Assembly (NCBI GenBank): GCA_022925895.1
Contig: JAKSYS010000611.1
Span: 1-37,863, forward strand
Source of the DNA: Fragilaria crotonensis
Lineage: Eukaryota; Bacillariophyta; Fragilariophyceae; Fragilariales; Fragilariaceae
DNA length: 37,863 nt
Direction: 5' to 3'
The notes under the pieces: generated by a model
Databases searched by the model: none
What the model was told of the DNA's origin: nothing
The model's input: the letters and a program-made list of their open reading frames with translations, nothing else
Program-made: the position numbers and the translations under genes
Shown here: positions 1 to 12,583 of the stretch, piece after piece
Layout of the letters: each line of letters starts with the position of its first letter
Position numbering within the stretch: position 1 is the stretch's first letter

Positions 1-77
1 CATAGGAGAAAATTGTAAGTCCACTAGGTTTTCTACGTGAATCTTGTGTAGGTCCTGGTACCTGCGCTTCAACGACG

Positions 78-989
78 ATGATGGACCCTTCCGTTCATCA
101 TGCCACCGGCCGCCTTCAACCAACAAGCGATCTTCCATGCGATGACGACGACACCGTAGTTACACCCAACCGTGGTGAAAGCTCAAAGTCAATTGTCAAG
201 TCTAGCGTCGAAATAACGCTTAGATTTCATTTTGTCCCATCTCAAAACAACGACAACATTCATCCAGCAATCCTTCACGCAAATTGGATGCAAGAAGCTA
301 TTACGGCCTTCGGTAGCGATAAGATTCAGTTCTTTGATAATCGAAATCGCCAAGTCAGTAAGATCGAGCCACTTCGCATTGACCACGAGATGCATGTCCA
401 GCAGTTTCATCTCCATTTTGATCGTCACACTCGTCAGCACAGGAATACAATGTCTACCAACAACAATCAGGACCATAAAAGCGTTTTGACTTATATTGTT
501 TATCGAATCCGTTCGGTGGTTTCCTTGAGCGAACTAAAGGCAACCAATACAATCTCCAAGTTTATGAAAGAACATAATTTCTACGTGAATGAACATCGTT
601 GGAGCGAAACGGACTGGGAAACGACACAACTCGGTTTTCTCTATGGTCTAGATCCACAGTTCTATGACATTGACCAAGCGACAACCAAGTTCACCAATAC
701 CTTACGTCAGGTGTTATCACGGATGAAGATCCCCAAATTTAGATTGGTTTATTGCTCCCCAAAGATCAAAACAGCGAAACGACGCATCGTCGGTACCAAA
801 GCGTACGCAGTCGAAACTTTGAGAGCAGATCGAGATGAGCTTAGCAAACAACTGAAAGAAGCATACAACGAAAGCGGAACCTTTGTACCGATTCAAATGA
901 GAGCTCGTCACCCAGATGCATTTGAGCGGTTCATCAAAGCACAGACTCGAAATCACATTGGACAAGATGCAATGCACTATCTTTCCTAA
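78..989 (+). CDS. Unrecognised retroelement-type ORF, probably 3'-truncated
   Basis: A 303-codon open frame begins at a double ATG (78 and 81). No catalytic motif is visible. The protein has a disordered, acidic N-terminus (a DDDD run near residue 22), then a mixed alpha/beta body and a basic segment near residues 225-240 (KTAKRRIVGTK). The body includes LGFLYGLDPQFYD near residue 187 and VPIQMRARHPDAFE near residue 270. From memory it resembles ORF1/gag-like proteins of repetitive elements in diatoms, but I cannot name a family. The frame stops just before an abrupt change to a G-rich then A/T-rich, non-coding-looking stretch at about 988, so the ORF may be cut there by the next element. It is one of the few ORFs here without an internal frameshift. 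Confidence 0.45.
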   Translation: MMDPSVHHATGRLQPTSDLPCDDDDTVVTPNRGESSKSIVKSSVEITLRFHFVPSQNNDNIHPAILHANWMQEAITAFGSDKIQFFDNRNRQVSKIEPLRIDHEMHVQQFHLHFDRHTRQHRNTMSTNNNQDHKSVLTYIVYRIRSVVSLSELKATNTISKFMKEHNFYVNEHRWSETDWETTQLGFLYGLDPQFYDIDQATTKFTNTLRQVLSRMKIPKFRLVYCSPKIKTAKRRIVGTKAYAVETLRADRDELSKQLKEAYNESGTFVPIQMRARHPDAFERFIKAQTRNHIGQDAMHYLS

Positions 990-1205
990 GGGGGCGGGCC
1001 TAAAAATAGATAAAATATCTTCAGATATAGATAATATTACTTGATATGGCGGGTGTCATTTTGAACTGAGGATTTGTACGCTGGTGTCAATTTTTGTACG
1101 TCGTGTGTCACTTTTTATTTAGAGACGTGTACGTCGGGTGCTACGCCGCGTTCCCGTAGATCCTGTACCATCTCAATTGGCGCGCCCAGGTGTTGCAGAA
1201 GTACG
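990..1205. repeat. Non-coding spacer with degenerate short direct repeats
   Basis: No gene is seen. Between about 1048 and 1145 the motif GGTGTCA, followed by a T-rich run and then GTACG, recurs imperfectly three times at roughly 20-35 bp spacing. Such clusters can be subterminal repeats of a DNA transposon, but I found no matching inverted copy elsewhere in the window. Confidence 0.3.
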
Positions 1206-2742
1206 ATGCATTCTCATGCAACAACATCGTCAATCATACAACAACAAAGCATCACACTTGTAACCCAAAAGAGAAAGCTGGATTTTGGTCCAATTCAAGA
1301 ACTGTTCACCTTTTCTCCATTCGGACTTGGCTGTCAAGAATGCAAAATCAATACTCCAATTCGAATGGATGAAAGGTGCATCCGTGATCATTTGAAAAAG
1401 CACACTATGGAAAGCGGTATTGCTTTAGTTTGTTCACTCCATGACATGTTTAAAGCACAACTTGATGTTGCAAAGGCATCAGGAACCATTGAACCATACC
1501 GTATTGACAATAAAACATACGCAGGGTATTCATGTACTTGTGGTCAACACTTTCATTCCAAGAAAGGAAGTGCAATTCGACATTGCAACAAGCCTGGTTG
1601 TGATGCTTCCAAACTAGAGAACGTTGAGCTCATCAAGCTTTGTTGCGGTCGATACGTTTTCCCATGCCCAAGTCTCAGCCCTCTTCAACGAAGCACCTTG
1701 CATCACGGAACAATTTGATTATGGCAAGGCGAGAGCTGCTTTGTTTCCGCTACTTCCACAAAGGGAAAAACAGGACAATACATACACTCATATGTTCACC
1801 CCGCTTAATTCAGGCTGTGGCGGTGGCAGGCAATTTGTTGAAAAAATCAAGACCGACTTCATCTTGATCTATTCACCACCAAATCCATTAACTGAGGTAT
1901 TCCTGGTTAAACTTCACCGGCTTGCTGAAGTCTGGCTTCTGAACTATGCTCAGAAGAATATCAAAATGGTACCTGGTGATCTTCGTGCAGCATTGCAAAC
2001 ATTTGAAGGTGGCGAAATTGAAGATGTGTCACAACGATGCACATACACCATGCAACATGATCCATCTACATTACTAATTGAACTCAAAAAGCTTTTATCG
2101 TATTCGTTCCGACGAGGTCTGTTTGTCAACAAGAAATTCAACAACAGAGATCATCCCTTGGCTGTTGAGTTCTGTTTAACGTCCGGATTCCGTGTTGAAA
2201 AAGAGGATTCCAAAATCAAAATGATCTCTTGCGACACTGTTTCCTCACTCATTGCAAAGGTAACATCGGTTTTGAAAGCTGGTATTTGTTCCGTTATATG
2301 TTCATTTTCCGAAGACGCTTTTACGTCACATGGTCCCGCGCTCATCACTACAGTAAGAAAATCGCATGTCCTCCATTCTCTGTCACCAATGCTCCGTCAA
2401 ATTTGTGAAATGCACCGCAGACTCCCCAAAAGGAGGAAGACGACACTCAATGAAAAGGGAAACATTGTCGTTGATCAGTTTTCTTTTCTGTTCAATGACT
2501 GGTCAAAAATTGTTCCACGGACAGTCCAGTTGATGAGGGTGGCAATTTCAAACTTAGCGGAGGGCATTTCTTGGTGGGAGCCAGTACATCTAAGAGTGCA
2601 GATCCGATGTCATGATGTTTATAATAACTCATTACTTCGTAATTCCGTACGAATGTTCGTATTTTTGGAAAAAATCCTCCGACATGCGTGCATCACGTAT
2701 ATTTTCCTACGCTCCTCAGGAACTGAAAATATCCTGCTTTAG
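1206..2742 (+). pseudogene. Zinc-finger protein ORF, frameshifted, function unknown
   Basis: The first in-frame ATG is at 1206. The frame reads to about 1665, where a one-base shift moves the coding sense into another frame that stays open to 2742. The N-terminal part contains a CQEC pair followed by IRDHLKKH, which looks like a C2H2-type finger (1345-1405). A second Cys/His cluster, CTCGQHFH...RHCNKPGC, lies at 1534-1602. The C-terminal part (about 370 codons) has no motif I recognise. It contains a conserved-looking stretch (LTEVFLVKLHRLAEVWLLNY near 1890-1950) and a basic patch (RRLPKRRKTT near 2420). It lies upstream of and co-oriented with the transposase, so it could be an accessory DNA-binding gene of the same element. 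It could equally belong to a different, older repeat. The real C-terminus is unclear; sense coding may fade near 2600. Confidence 0.45.
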
Positions 2743-2899
2743 CATTTTACGAGAACAGTAGGCAATTCCTGTTCCTTTTCAAAGATCAGGGTCTAAACCC
2801 TTTGTAATTACGAAACTGTAGCAAGTTCGTTTTTACTTTGCGTTTTACGCACTGTTTCACCAATCAAAGCATTTGTTTCGTCTCGAATTATGATCCTCA

Positions 2900-3016
2900 G
2901 TAAGTATACACTGTTTCGTCTGACGTATAGCGTGCTGGTATTATGTTTAGTGATCAGTACGATGTATGATATGATACGTGTAACATGTAGTACCAAATGT
3001 CTTCCTTGTCCTACAG
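2900..3016 (+). other. Candidate intron upstream of the transposase start
   Basis: A strong donor (GTAAGTATAC at 2900) and a pyrimidine-rich acceptor (TTGTCCTACAG ending at 3016) bound 117 nt. Splicing would join an upstream ATG (2890) in frame to the transposase reading frame, adding a short hydrophobic leader before the ATG at 3052. It could also be a 5'-UTR intron. The rest of 2743-3051 is A/T-rich with no gene visible and would hold the transposase promoter. Confidence 0.4.
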
Positions 3017-3051
3017 GCATCACCGCCGTCTCTATTTTTTATGAATGTAAC

Positions 3052-3265
3052 ATGTCGAAACGACGCCGGAAGCAACAAGGATGTGCTCCAATTTATTGCG
3101 AGAATCCATTTTGTCCTCAGGATGGAAAGGCGTACACCAGCATGTCGGCATTTACTCAACATATTGGCAGATCAGCGTCATGCGAACAATATGTTCACGG
3201 TCATTTGAATTTACGTTCCATTACTCGCGAAAATGCCACCTCCTCTACTGTTGCAACAAACACCA
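3052..3265 (+). pseudogene. Plavaka/CACTA-like transposase, 5' part
   Basis: ATG at 3052 opens MSKRRRKQQG, a basic start. It is followed by a Cys/His cluster in which CENPFCPQDGKAY and FTQHIGRSASC form a C2HC/C2H2-like finger. This kind of N-terminal finger is expected in Plavaka-type transposases of the CACTA group. The frame breaks after ATSSTVATNT, where LINE A is inserted. The same five residues, with one substitution (VVTNT), reappear in frame at 12594 and lead into the rest of the transposase. That supports one gene split by a retrotransposon with a target-site duplication. Confidence 0.6.
3250..3265 (+). repeat. Target-site duplication of LINE A, 5' copy
   Basis: The 16-bp GTTGCAACAAACACCA matches 12594-12609 except for one C/T difference. 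The two copies lie exactly at the points where the transposase frame stops and resumes. Confidence 0.8.
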
Positions 3266-3363
3266 CACAATTTTCTAGAAAATTTTCGCAAATACGTTCT
3301 GTCCGTCGTTCGTAATTGCGTACGTTAATTAGGAAGTTGTCGCGTACCCTACCTCCGTCGACC

Positions 3364-6300
3364 ATGACCATCGGATCGGTTCTATCCCCTCCCATGGCGT
3401 ACCCTGCTCATCAGGATCCCAACCAGACGTTGTATGGTTTCCATTGCGACGTTTGGGAAGAAAGCCCCAGCCCAGCGTTTGGCCAAGATTGGTTTCCCCA
3501 CGAAGAACGATTCCGTCGGGATGCCAATGCAAACGCTTACCGTCAATATGGCAATCCAATTGCATGGAATCGGTACATTACTCTTGGTTACTTTGCCCTG
3601 GAGGATTGTGTTGAGTTCGATCAACTCTGGAAGAATTTCGACAAAGACCCACTCGCAGTCCACAGAGTCATTTGGTATCAATTCATGTATCACGTTGATC
3701 GCGACATGCCAATCCCAGAACGTTTGAGTGCCTGGGCAATGAACGTTTCTCATGCATATCTCGAATACCACGACGCAACATCTCTTGCAATGGACACACT
3801 TGTCAAGTGGAAATCTCAGGAGTTTAACACTTCGATGGATACCGAACCCACAGATGATCCCTGGATCCCTGTAGTGGCAACCCGTCGCAGTCGAAACAAA
3901 AGCCCACCGGCACCCCCCATCGCATCCAACAATACTACTCAGTCGAGGAAGCCACCAGGAACAATGCACGAGTTACCGAATCGAAAAGTCAACCAGAATC
4001 CACAGACTGCGATGCTTAAAGATTGGTCGCGCTATCAGAAACTTGTCAGGCCTGCTTCCAGACCACCGAACGTCTCTACAGTCCCTGAAGATGAAGATGA
4101 AGATGTTAATCCAATTGATCCCGATGCTCACGTAGATAATGGAAGCGGCTCTCTCCAGGGATCTTTGGCAACACCAGCTCCTCATCGTCCCTCATCCTTT
4201 CCCACGATCGCTGTCAACGATGGGTCTCATCGGCTCACATTTAAGTGGAGTGTACCAAATCGGATCCAAGCTTACGAACGTGACAAAAAACACTCTTATG
4301 GAAAGTGTCCGAAATGCCCTACAAACTCTCTTCACAGACGAGGATGGCATGATCGTCCGCTGGAACGACGAAGACCTCGGTTCCTCAGCCCTGTTATCCA
4401 GTTTGAATGTTTCCGAGCTTCGCGAATTTCTCTCGCCGACATTCAAGTTCTGGAAATCCACCTCCCAGCTCGGTTTTAGTATGAGATTTCGTTTTGCAGA
4501 TAATCCGGTTTCATGGCAATTGAAGGAGCACACGAAGTCATTCTTGAGAGCGTCCTCGATCGACGTATTGATTTCTAATACGAAAAGCACTAGTGGGAAT
4601 ATCGTAACGGCTGGGTACATTTTGTTGAAAGCTCCGAACACCACTTCCCTACATAGGTATACTCAATTCCTGCGAAGCCAGTTGCCAGAGACAACTCCTT
4701 TCTTCGATATAGTTCGGTTCAAGAAAACCCCTTTGGATCAACTTATTCCACATCTTGTGGTTCAATGTGGGAGAAAGCCATGTGACGATGATCAGCCAGA
4801 CATTTCTTCCTTTGCTTACAGGCAAATCCAGCGCCCTTTTCCTTCCAAGATACGCATTCGGAGCTATGACAGAAGAGCAAGTTAGCAACCAATTTCTTGT
4901 CCACGAGAAGTGGGCAAGATCTCTCACTGCACTACCACTCGCTCCCTTAGTGTTCCATCTCGATCAAAAACGTATTGAACACTGCAACGACGGCACCTCT
5001 ATCGAACGCTCTACACGCGAATGGGCAGCTACGTTGACATTCCCAGACGGCACACCCGGGTTATGTGATGTGGTGAATGGCACAGCAGAAAAGAAAGCGT
5101 ATTTGCTCTCTCCGACAAATTTCTCAGAATATGCTAAGGAACAATTGCGACAGTACCGATTGCGACTTTCACCTCCGAGTCGCCGAGAGGCTCGGTTCCG
5201 TGACAACGTTCCAGATCTACCGGACATCATTCATATTAAGACAGCCATTCACTCGAATGTATCCTTTATGGAAGATCTTCTGAAGTCGGACGCCTGGAAT
5301 CCTCCCCATGGCTCTAAGTCACATGCCGTAAACTCTGGTATACGCACAAATGCCACATCGAAACCAAACGCACCAACTTATCCGCAAGCTCGCAATGCGT
5401 GGGCTATGCCGCCTAAGTTAAGTGCACAACAATCACAGAAGACAAGTGGAACGCTCCCTAGCGGCGGTGATGACTCGGTAACACTCGGCAGTGGTGGCGA
5501 AAACTCAATTGGGACGGCCGAGCGTAGCACAGCTTCAACTCAGTCGACTACTTTAGCATCAGAATCCCCTTATCATGCACGGCTCAGGGAATTGGAAAAC
5601 GTCACAAAAACAAAACTGAAAGTGTTGGAAGAAACAAGTAGAGATTCAGCAAACAAACTTCAGTCGTTGGAAAAACAGCTCGGACGTCTAGACAACATGG
5701 ACAAACAAATGGAGACGGTGCAAGAAGATCTCAAATCTGTGGCTCGTAAACTGGAAGAATCCATGGAATCTCAACATGGCATCTCCGACGGATTGCTCTC
5801 ATTCCAGAAACATTCGCAGAAACAATTTGAAGACATGGGATCCCATTTGGTGACTGCTGTGGAAAACGTGAATACCTTAACAGGCGCCATGTCAGATATC
5901 AAAATCGAATTTGCAAAAATGTCCCAGTTCATGCAAGACCTGGCTTCCCGACAACAGGTTTCGCCACCAGCTCTCGAATCTTGCCACCGTAACAATCACC
6001 GGAAGGTTCAGCTCCACGTCAACGATGCAGCGGCACAATCACAGCCAAGTTCATCGTGTGATACATCACTCGGATCTGCACACTCCAAGCAATCTCACGA
6101 CTCCGACACAAACTCATCAGCAGTCTCTGATAATTCAAAAGCTTCCTCAACGCTTCGATCCCCTCCTCCAAAACGAACAAGGGAGGGCCGAGTCTTGGAA
6201 CAAAACGATTCGATGATAATTGAGCACCACGAGGCTAACTGTTCTCTCGCACACGACGCAGATGGGCAATCGAACGAAGTCGATGATGGCTCAGCAAGCG

Positions 6301-6506
6301 GCTCCGGGTCTAAAGTGGTAGTCAATTTAGAGAATCGGTTCAGCGGTGTTCCATTGATGCAAGTACCAGTTGATTCTGGCCGTACACCACGACTCTCTAG
6401 CGACACGTATCAACAATCTCCCGACATTCCATCACCTTCTACAGCAGCTCCACTGGACTCTCAATACACTCCCTCCCATGGTCCAGATGGAGCGGGAGGC
6501 GAATGA
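3364..6506 (+). pseudogene. LINE A ORF1 (RNA-binding/chaperone-like), two frameshifts
   Basis: The ATG at 3364 is the first good start, and its frame is open from about 3316. Coding sense runs in one frame to about 4260, in a second to about 4790 and in a third to the TGA at 6504-6506, for roughly 1,040 codons in all. No zinc knuckle is seen. The N-terminal third is followed by an acidic linker (EDEDEDVNP near 4090) and a mixed alpha/beta region (4350-5150). A long coiled coil at 5580-5945 shows regular Leu/Met heptads and is followed by a Ser-rich tail. A coiled coil is typical of LINE ORF1 proteins, which trimerise and coat the element RNA. That function is inferred from position and the coil only. 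The stop overlaps the ORF2 start. Confidence 0.65.
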
Positions 6507-9500
6507 GTTATAACACGGTCTCGCGAGAAACCAACGGTAGTACGAACAATTCAGATGAACTAAATCCCCTCGTTAACAACCCCGATCATGCCCTACAACG
6601 AGCGAAGTCCCAATGGAAGGCCTTCTTCGCCCACTCCAATATGTGCGAGCGGCAACAGTCTCCAGCGGTCCAAGCTAGGAGATCAGAAACGGTATTAACG
6701 TCGGCAAATCGCAGAAGCAATGCCCCGTGGGGCGACGTATTGCAAGAAAAGCCATCTCACGTCACGCGGATATACTCGCAAAACGTCAACGGATTGACAT
6801 TCGATCGGCGCGGAGGGCAGTTTGAGGAGGTTTGCCGTGTTCATAAAGAAGTCCAGGCAGACATATTTGTGGGACAGGAGCATAACCTTGACACCACTCA
6901 ATATCATGTTAGAAGCTCCTTGTATGACGCAGCCAAGCAACATTGCGAACGCGCAAGATTAATTTTTGGCACTACTCCCATCCCATTCCACTCCACGTAT
7001 AAACCAGGGGGCACATTCATTCTGTCGTCCGGTAATTTTTCGGGTAGAATGGCAAAACAAGTTCAAGATCCATGGGGACGATGGGTCCTTCAGGAATTTG
7101 CAGGCCGGCAAGGCAGACTTTTGGTAGTAGTGTCAGCATACCAACCAGTCGACAAGCGTGGAGATCAAGGTGTCTTGACGGTCGCTTCTCAACAAGCAAG
7201 CTTGCTGCGGTTATCGAAAGATTCAGTCACGAACCCTCGCAGTGCCTTTCGACGAGACCTCTTGAAGGCGATGCGCCCATACAAGAGCGCTGGAGCAGAG
7301 ATATTGTTGATTGGCGACTTTAATGAACCTTTTGGATCGGATCCAGCCGGTATGAGCGGGATTGCAAGTCATCTAAGCTTGACAAATTTGATGGCTGTTC
7401 GCCACTCAGCATCGCCACCAGCGACGTACGCTAGAGGATCAAAATGCCTTGACTATGCCTTAGCAAGTAAAACCGTGTGCGATGCCCTTCTCCGCGCGGG
7501 ATACGAACCGTTCGATGCAAGACTATCATCCGATCACCGCGGCTACTTCTTCGACTTCCATACCGATACCTTGCTGGGTAATCTCACGCAAGATCTGGCA
7601 ACTCCTCAACAACGAATGCTGAGTGCGTCCAATGTCAATCAAGTAACCAAATACATCAATGAGAAATACGACCTCTTGCTTGCACACAACGCGTTTGTGA
7701 GAGCGGAGCGGCTTTCCTATCTTGGCAACAGACATCAGTTTGCAGAGCGGTTGGACCGAGTGGTGCTGGAATCAAGTTTGGTCGCCGAGTCTCGCATTCC
7801 ACAATTCGGAGCACCAGCGTGGTCTGTCAAATTAGCACAAGCTCGGCAACTGGTCCAGTGGCTTCGCAAGGTCTTATCGACTCTCCGGACTCGTATTGAC
7901 CACACCAACATATTGGCCAATGATCGCCCTGCGGAATTTGATGGTCCAGTCCCATCTACGGTTAAAGAATGCTCACGACAACTACGAGTCGCCAAGCAAA
8001 CAGTCTGCAACATAGTGCAACAAAGTTACACCCATCGCGATCAAGAACGAGCGGAACGTATTCGGGACTTGGAGATTTCCGCCTCTTCAGGAGACCGGCA
8101 CTTGGCGCGTATTCTGAGGAGGCTAAAGAAGGCAGAAGACATCAAACTCCTCTTCAATAAACTACAATGCGCGCGTCAGGGTAATCAGAAGAAAGGGGTG
8201 GTGCGTATTGAAATACCTCTCCATCCAGAGGATGACCCAAAGTCTTGCACTCAGTGGACACAAGTCGACATTCCGACTGAAGTAGTTCGTCATCTGCAGG
8301 ATCGTAATCGAGCGCACTTCGGACAAGCCCATGGTACACCGTTCACGGTCCCGCCATTATCTGACCACCTCGGGTTCACTGGCTCAGGTCCAGCACAGGA
8401 TCAAATGCTCAAGGGGGAATTCGATGTATCGCCCTATGCACCTAACGTCCGACTTCTGTTGTCACATCTACGTCACACCCAAGAGATGGCAGAAGATAAC
8501 GCTCGACCAACAATATCCGAACGTGAATTTGTGGGAAAGTTGCGCGTTTGGTCGGAATCCACTACTACCTCTCCGTCCCGAATGCACCTAGGTCACTACA
8601 AAGCCCTAATCGCTCGACACGCCTATACAACAACCGCGCCTGACGAAGAGCTCACACAAGAATTTCGAGATAAACGGGATGAATTGAATAGACGGCAACA
8701 AGCATTATTGCAGCTTCATCTGTCGTTGTTAAATTACGCCCTTGAACGTGGTTACTCGTACACCCGATGGCAAACAATCGCAAACACAATCCTTTTCAAA
8801 GACAAAGATAATTTCAGATTACATCGCACTCGTGTGATTCATATATACGAAGCGGACTTTAATCTGGCGCTGGGAGTTAAATGGAGAGCGGCGATGCGAC
8901 AAGCTGAAGATTTGCGGTTACTAAATGAGGGTCAATATGGATCACGGTCATATCGGAACGCCATCGATCCAGTCTTTATTGAGGAATTACAACTAGAAGT
9001 GTCCCAGGGCAACGAGGAAACCGGTAACATTTACAAATTATGACGCAACTGCATGTTATGACAGGATCATTCCCAACTTGGGAATGACGGTTAGTCGCAA
9101 GTTTGGTGTTCCCGCCTCGGTTACACAAATGAATGCGGAAACTCTACAACAGGCAGAGTATCGAGTACGTACGGACATGGGGCTGGCTCCCACTGGCTAT
9201 CGACACACCATGGACCATCCTATTTATGGCACAGGCCAGGGGAGCGCGAATTCACCGGCAATCTGGTGTTTTCTCTCCAGCACCCTGTTTGATTGCTACG
9301 ACACACTAGCATCCAAAGCATCTTACTGCGATCCGACAGGCAGCGTCATAGCGGACGTCGGTATGGTGGGTTTTTGTCGACGATTGTAACGGCCAGACAA
9401 ATTCCTTCCAAGAGGAAGTCACGCCGCAGTCGGTCCAACAGTTAGTTCAACAAACTCAACAGAACGCCCAAGTGTGGACAGATATGTTGACCGCCAGTGG

Positions 9501-12479
9501 AGGCGCCCTCGAACTCGCAAAATGCTCATGTCATATTGTTCAATGGCAGTTCTCTGCTCAAGGCGCGCCAGTGCTCGTTCCAAAGGGCGCATCATATATG
9601 GCTCACGAAATAACGGTATGGGACAATCATAGTGAACGTCAGGAGAACTTTCAAATCCTCGGGGCTTACCAGGCACACAAAACGCTCGGGCACTACAAAG
9701 ATCCTGCAGGAACTCAAGGCGAACAATTCCGTCAATTATTACACAAGAGCAACGACATAACATCATTCCTATGGAAATGCCCTCTGACGCGATTGGAGGC
9801 GTGGACATACTACTATGCTTGTTACTTACCAGCTGTCGGCTACCCATTATCATGCTCCTTTTTCACACAGAAGCAACTCGACAAAATTCAGAGGAAAGCG
9901 ATGTCGATAATTGTTCCTCGGTGTGGATTTAACCGACACACCAAACGCGAAATTCTTTACGGCCCGTTGCATCTCGGAGGTGCAAGCTTCAGGCATTTAT
10001 ATGTCCAGCAAGGAATTCAACAAACCCTACTGTTTCTGAAACATTGGCGTCGCTCAACGGTCACTGGAAAGTTGCTACGCATCGCAGTGTCGTGGTTTCA
10101 GGTCCAGGTTGGTACTTCATACTCGATCTTAGACCGTGTCGATCCCGTCTTACCGCAATTGGAATCAAAATGGCTTGCATCGCTCCGATCCTTCTTGTCT
10201 ACAATTGGGGCACGTCTGATGGTCGATTCGTTTAGTCCTCCTCAACTACAGAGACTTCATGATTTTAATTTAATGGATGTCATTCAGGAGTCAGGGCAGT
10301 TTACTCTTTCAGAGCTTCGTCGATTAAATTACTGCAGGCTGTATTTAAAAGCGACGACAGCGTCGGATATTGCACAACCAAACGGCCGGTTCCTCGATAT
10401 GTGCAAGTTACAGGGCGAGTCCAGTCTATTCAGCAGCAAGACCCACGGTAATTTTATACACCAAGAAAGACCGTCCGAAACGGAATGGAAACTGTGGCGG
10501 AAAGCGAATAGTCTCTGGAGTTCTCCCACCGGCGAATTCCGCCAACCGCTCGGGGAATGGGTGCTAGACATTCGCAAACAAAGACAACGCCACCACGCTT
10601 ATTGGGCTGACTCCGCAGCGTGGATCCTGATTGATGGGCTCTACACAAAGTGCGCGGCGGTGGGCATTCGAGTGGTCCGTGAAACAATCGTGAAAGTGGC
10701 ATGGGACAACCTTCCCGACGACGCGATAGTCTCCCAGGTGAACGGTATGAAAGATCCAGGTTTTTGGTGGGTATCCTACGATGGAGCCTTTCAGTACGAC
10801 GTTCCGTCGGTTCCACCAGCAACGTTTGCCCAATATGTTGCGAGATTACCCGAGTGGGAAGAAGCACTATTGCATCACACGGACTTGCTTTTCGATCCAT
10901 ATACGGTAGCGACTATGCTGTCGTCAGGTGTGCGCTCCGTGAGTGATGGCTCTGAATGGGACCAAACTCAGGGCTCGTTCGGGTGGTCCCTCAGCGATAA
11001 GAATGGTATCCGTTGCGCGACAGGGATGGGTCCCGCGTATGGAAGCTCACCAACGTCCTACCGGTCCGAGAGTTATGGAATGCTATCCATTTTATGTTTT
11101 CTTCGCCGGTTAGCAGAATTTACCGGACACCTATCCCCGTGGGAGGGCATCGTGGCAACAGATAGCGATAGTCTGTTGAAAACCTTGCGTAAGAAAACCG
11201 TCGTAGCCCCCCCTCCTACAGAAGACAATCTTCCACAACATCCGATCGCGGCATTTCCTCTGGACCCACTCTTGCCGGAGTGGGATGTAGTGAGGTATTC
11301 AGGTGATGGCGCAATCAATGCCGGGCCTCGCGTTACAATATGTGGCGGGACACCAAGATAAGAAAAAGGCAATTGGACAGCTCTTTACTTGCGAGGTTGA
11401 ATGTCGAAGCGGATGCATTGGCAACTAAGTATCAACGTGAATATGGCCATCACCAACCAATCGTACCTCTAACGACATGGGCGGGTGTTCATTTGATATT
11501 GCCAGCGGGGACTATCACTTCTCATTATGAAACCGCCTTGCGGTATCAGGCAACGTCAGCTCCTCTCCAACATCATATGATGAAGAGATATTCTTGGACC
11601 CTCGAAGTCTTTCATTACATAAATTGGAAAGCACATGGGAAGAGTTTAAAACGACACTTATCCAAACGGACGCACTTGATCAAATTCGTTCATGGGATCC
11701 TACCGACGAACGCTACCCTGCATCGGAAGGATCCGCTGCGAAATCGGTGTCCCGCATGCGGAACCTGCGCGGAGACATGGTCGCACATCCCCCGCTGTAA
11801 GACCAATGCCAGAGAGGAATGGAGGACGGCATTGTTAGCAGCAACGATCAACACGTGCAACAAATGGAATACAGACCCACAACTTCGTTTGATCCTATGC
11901 AATGCGATATCAGGATGGCTAGCCCACAGCGAGACCTCACCTGAGGCATTTGTTATGGGTTCTAGTTCTTATCCACATGAGTACGGACGGCTCATCCGCC
12001 AACAGAACGCAATCGGATGGGACCAGATTTTCCTGGGTAGATTCAGCCTGGAATGGGATCGGCTTCAAGACGCCTTTTACTCAAGGCAGCTAAACGCCTC
12101 ACAAAATAAGGCAAGGACAAGTCACAGATGGCAAATGGCAATCATTCGTACAGGATGGGCACGATGGTTTCTGCTTTGGTCAATGCGGAATCACGATCTA
12201 CATGGCGCCGATGCATCAAGCCGAGCTCAGGCCATTCGGAAAGAAGTTGATCGGTCGTTGCGTGAGATTTACGATATGAGATCACAAATGGAACCTAGTA
12301 TGCAACAGGTGATATGTAAAGACGTGACGGAGCATGTCACAAAAACAACGAGTTACAACCAAAATTGGCTGGCGGTGTATGGTCCCTTGGTGCGTGAAAG
12401 CATTAAACGAGCAAAATCTTTGGCAGTACAAAATGTGAGACCAATCACGGAGTGGTTAGTTCGAAAATCGACGTCCTGA
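6503..12479 (+). pseudogene. LINE A ORF2: endonuclease, reverse transcriptase, RNase H
   Basis: ATG at 6503 overlaps the ORF1 stop as ATGA. Residues 88-352 form an AP-endonuclease (EEP) domain with its catalytic residues present: N94 (SQNVNG), E126 (VGQEHN), D272/N274 (GDFNEP), D317 (LDYAL) and D344/H345 (SSDHRG). This domain nicks the target DNA. The reverse transcriptase follows, with TTTSPSRMHLGHYKAL near 8565, motif A NYDATACYDRI near 9040, a GTGQGSANSP motif near 9230 and motif C GFVDD near 9370. Frameshifts fall near 9030, near 9370 (one extra T in a T run) and near 11350. An RNase H domain (VSDGSEWDQ near 10940, TDSDS near 11160, VAGHQD near 11345, LNVEADALA near 11400) precedes a Cys/His motif (CPACGTCAETWSHIPRC near 11745). 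LINE B encodes the same order. Confidence 0.88.
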
Positions 12480-12536
12480 CGATTATCACCTTCTGGATGC
12501 TACCTGCACAAGGTACTGTTCAGGCGTATAGGTCGA

Positions 12537-12555
12537 ATGTCCCTGGTACGGACAT
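12537..12555 (+). other. Hairpin in the LINE A 3' UTR
   Basis: ATGTCC (12537-12542) pairs with GGACAT (12550-12555) around a 7-nt loop, about 30 nt before the T run. LINE B has a hairpin in its own 3' UTR, which makes it a candidate reverse-transcriptase recognition structure. Confidence 0.35.
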
Positions 12556-12583
12556 AGCGATAGTACGTTAAATAGATGTTGGG

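Noticed and set aside
2743-3050. Terminal inverted repeat of the DNA transposon
   Set aside because: I compared this stretch by eye with 32.2-32.9 kb and saw only scattered similarity such as GTAC and CATGT words; no alignable inverted repeat was found.
10454-10900. Minus-strand frame of 148 codons opposite LINE A ORF2
   Set aside because: Antisense to the RNase H region with no recognisable domain.
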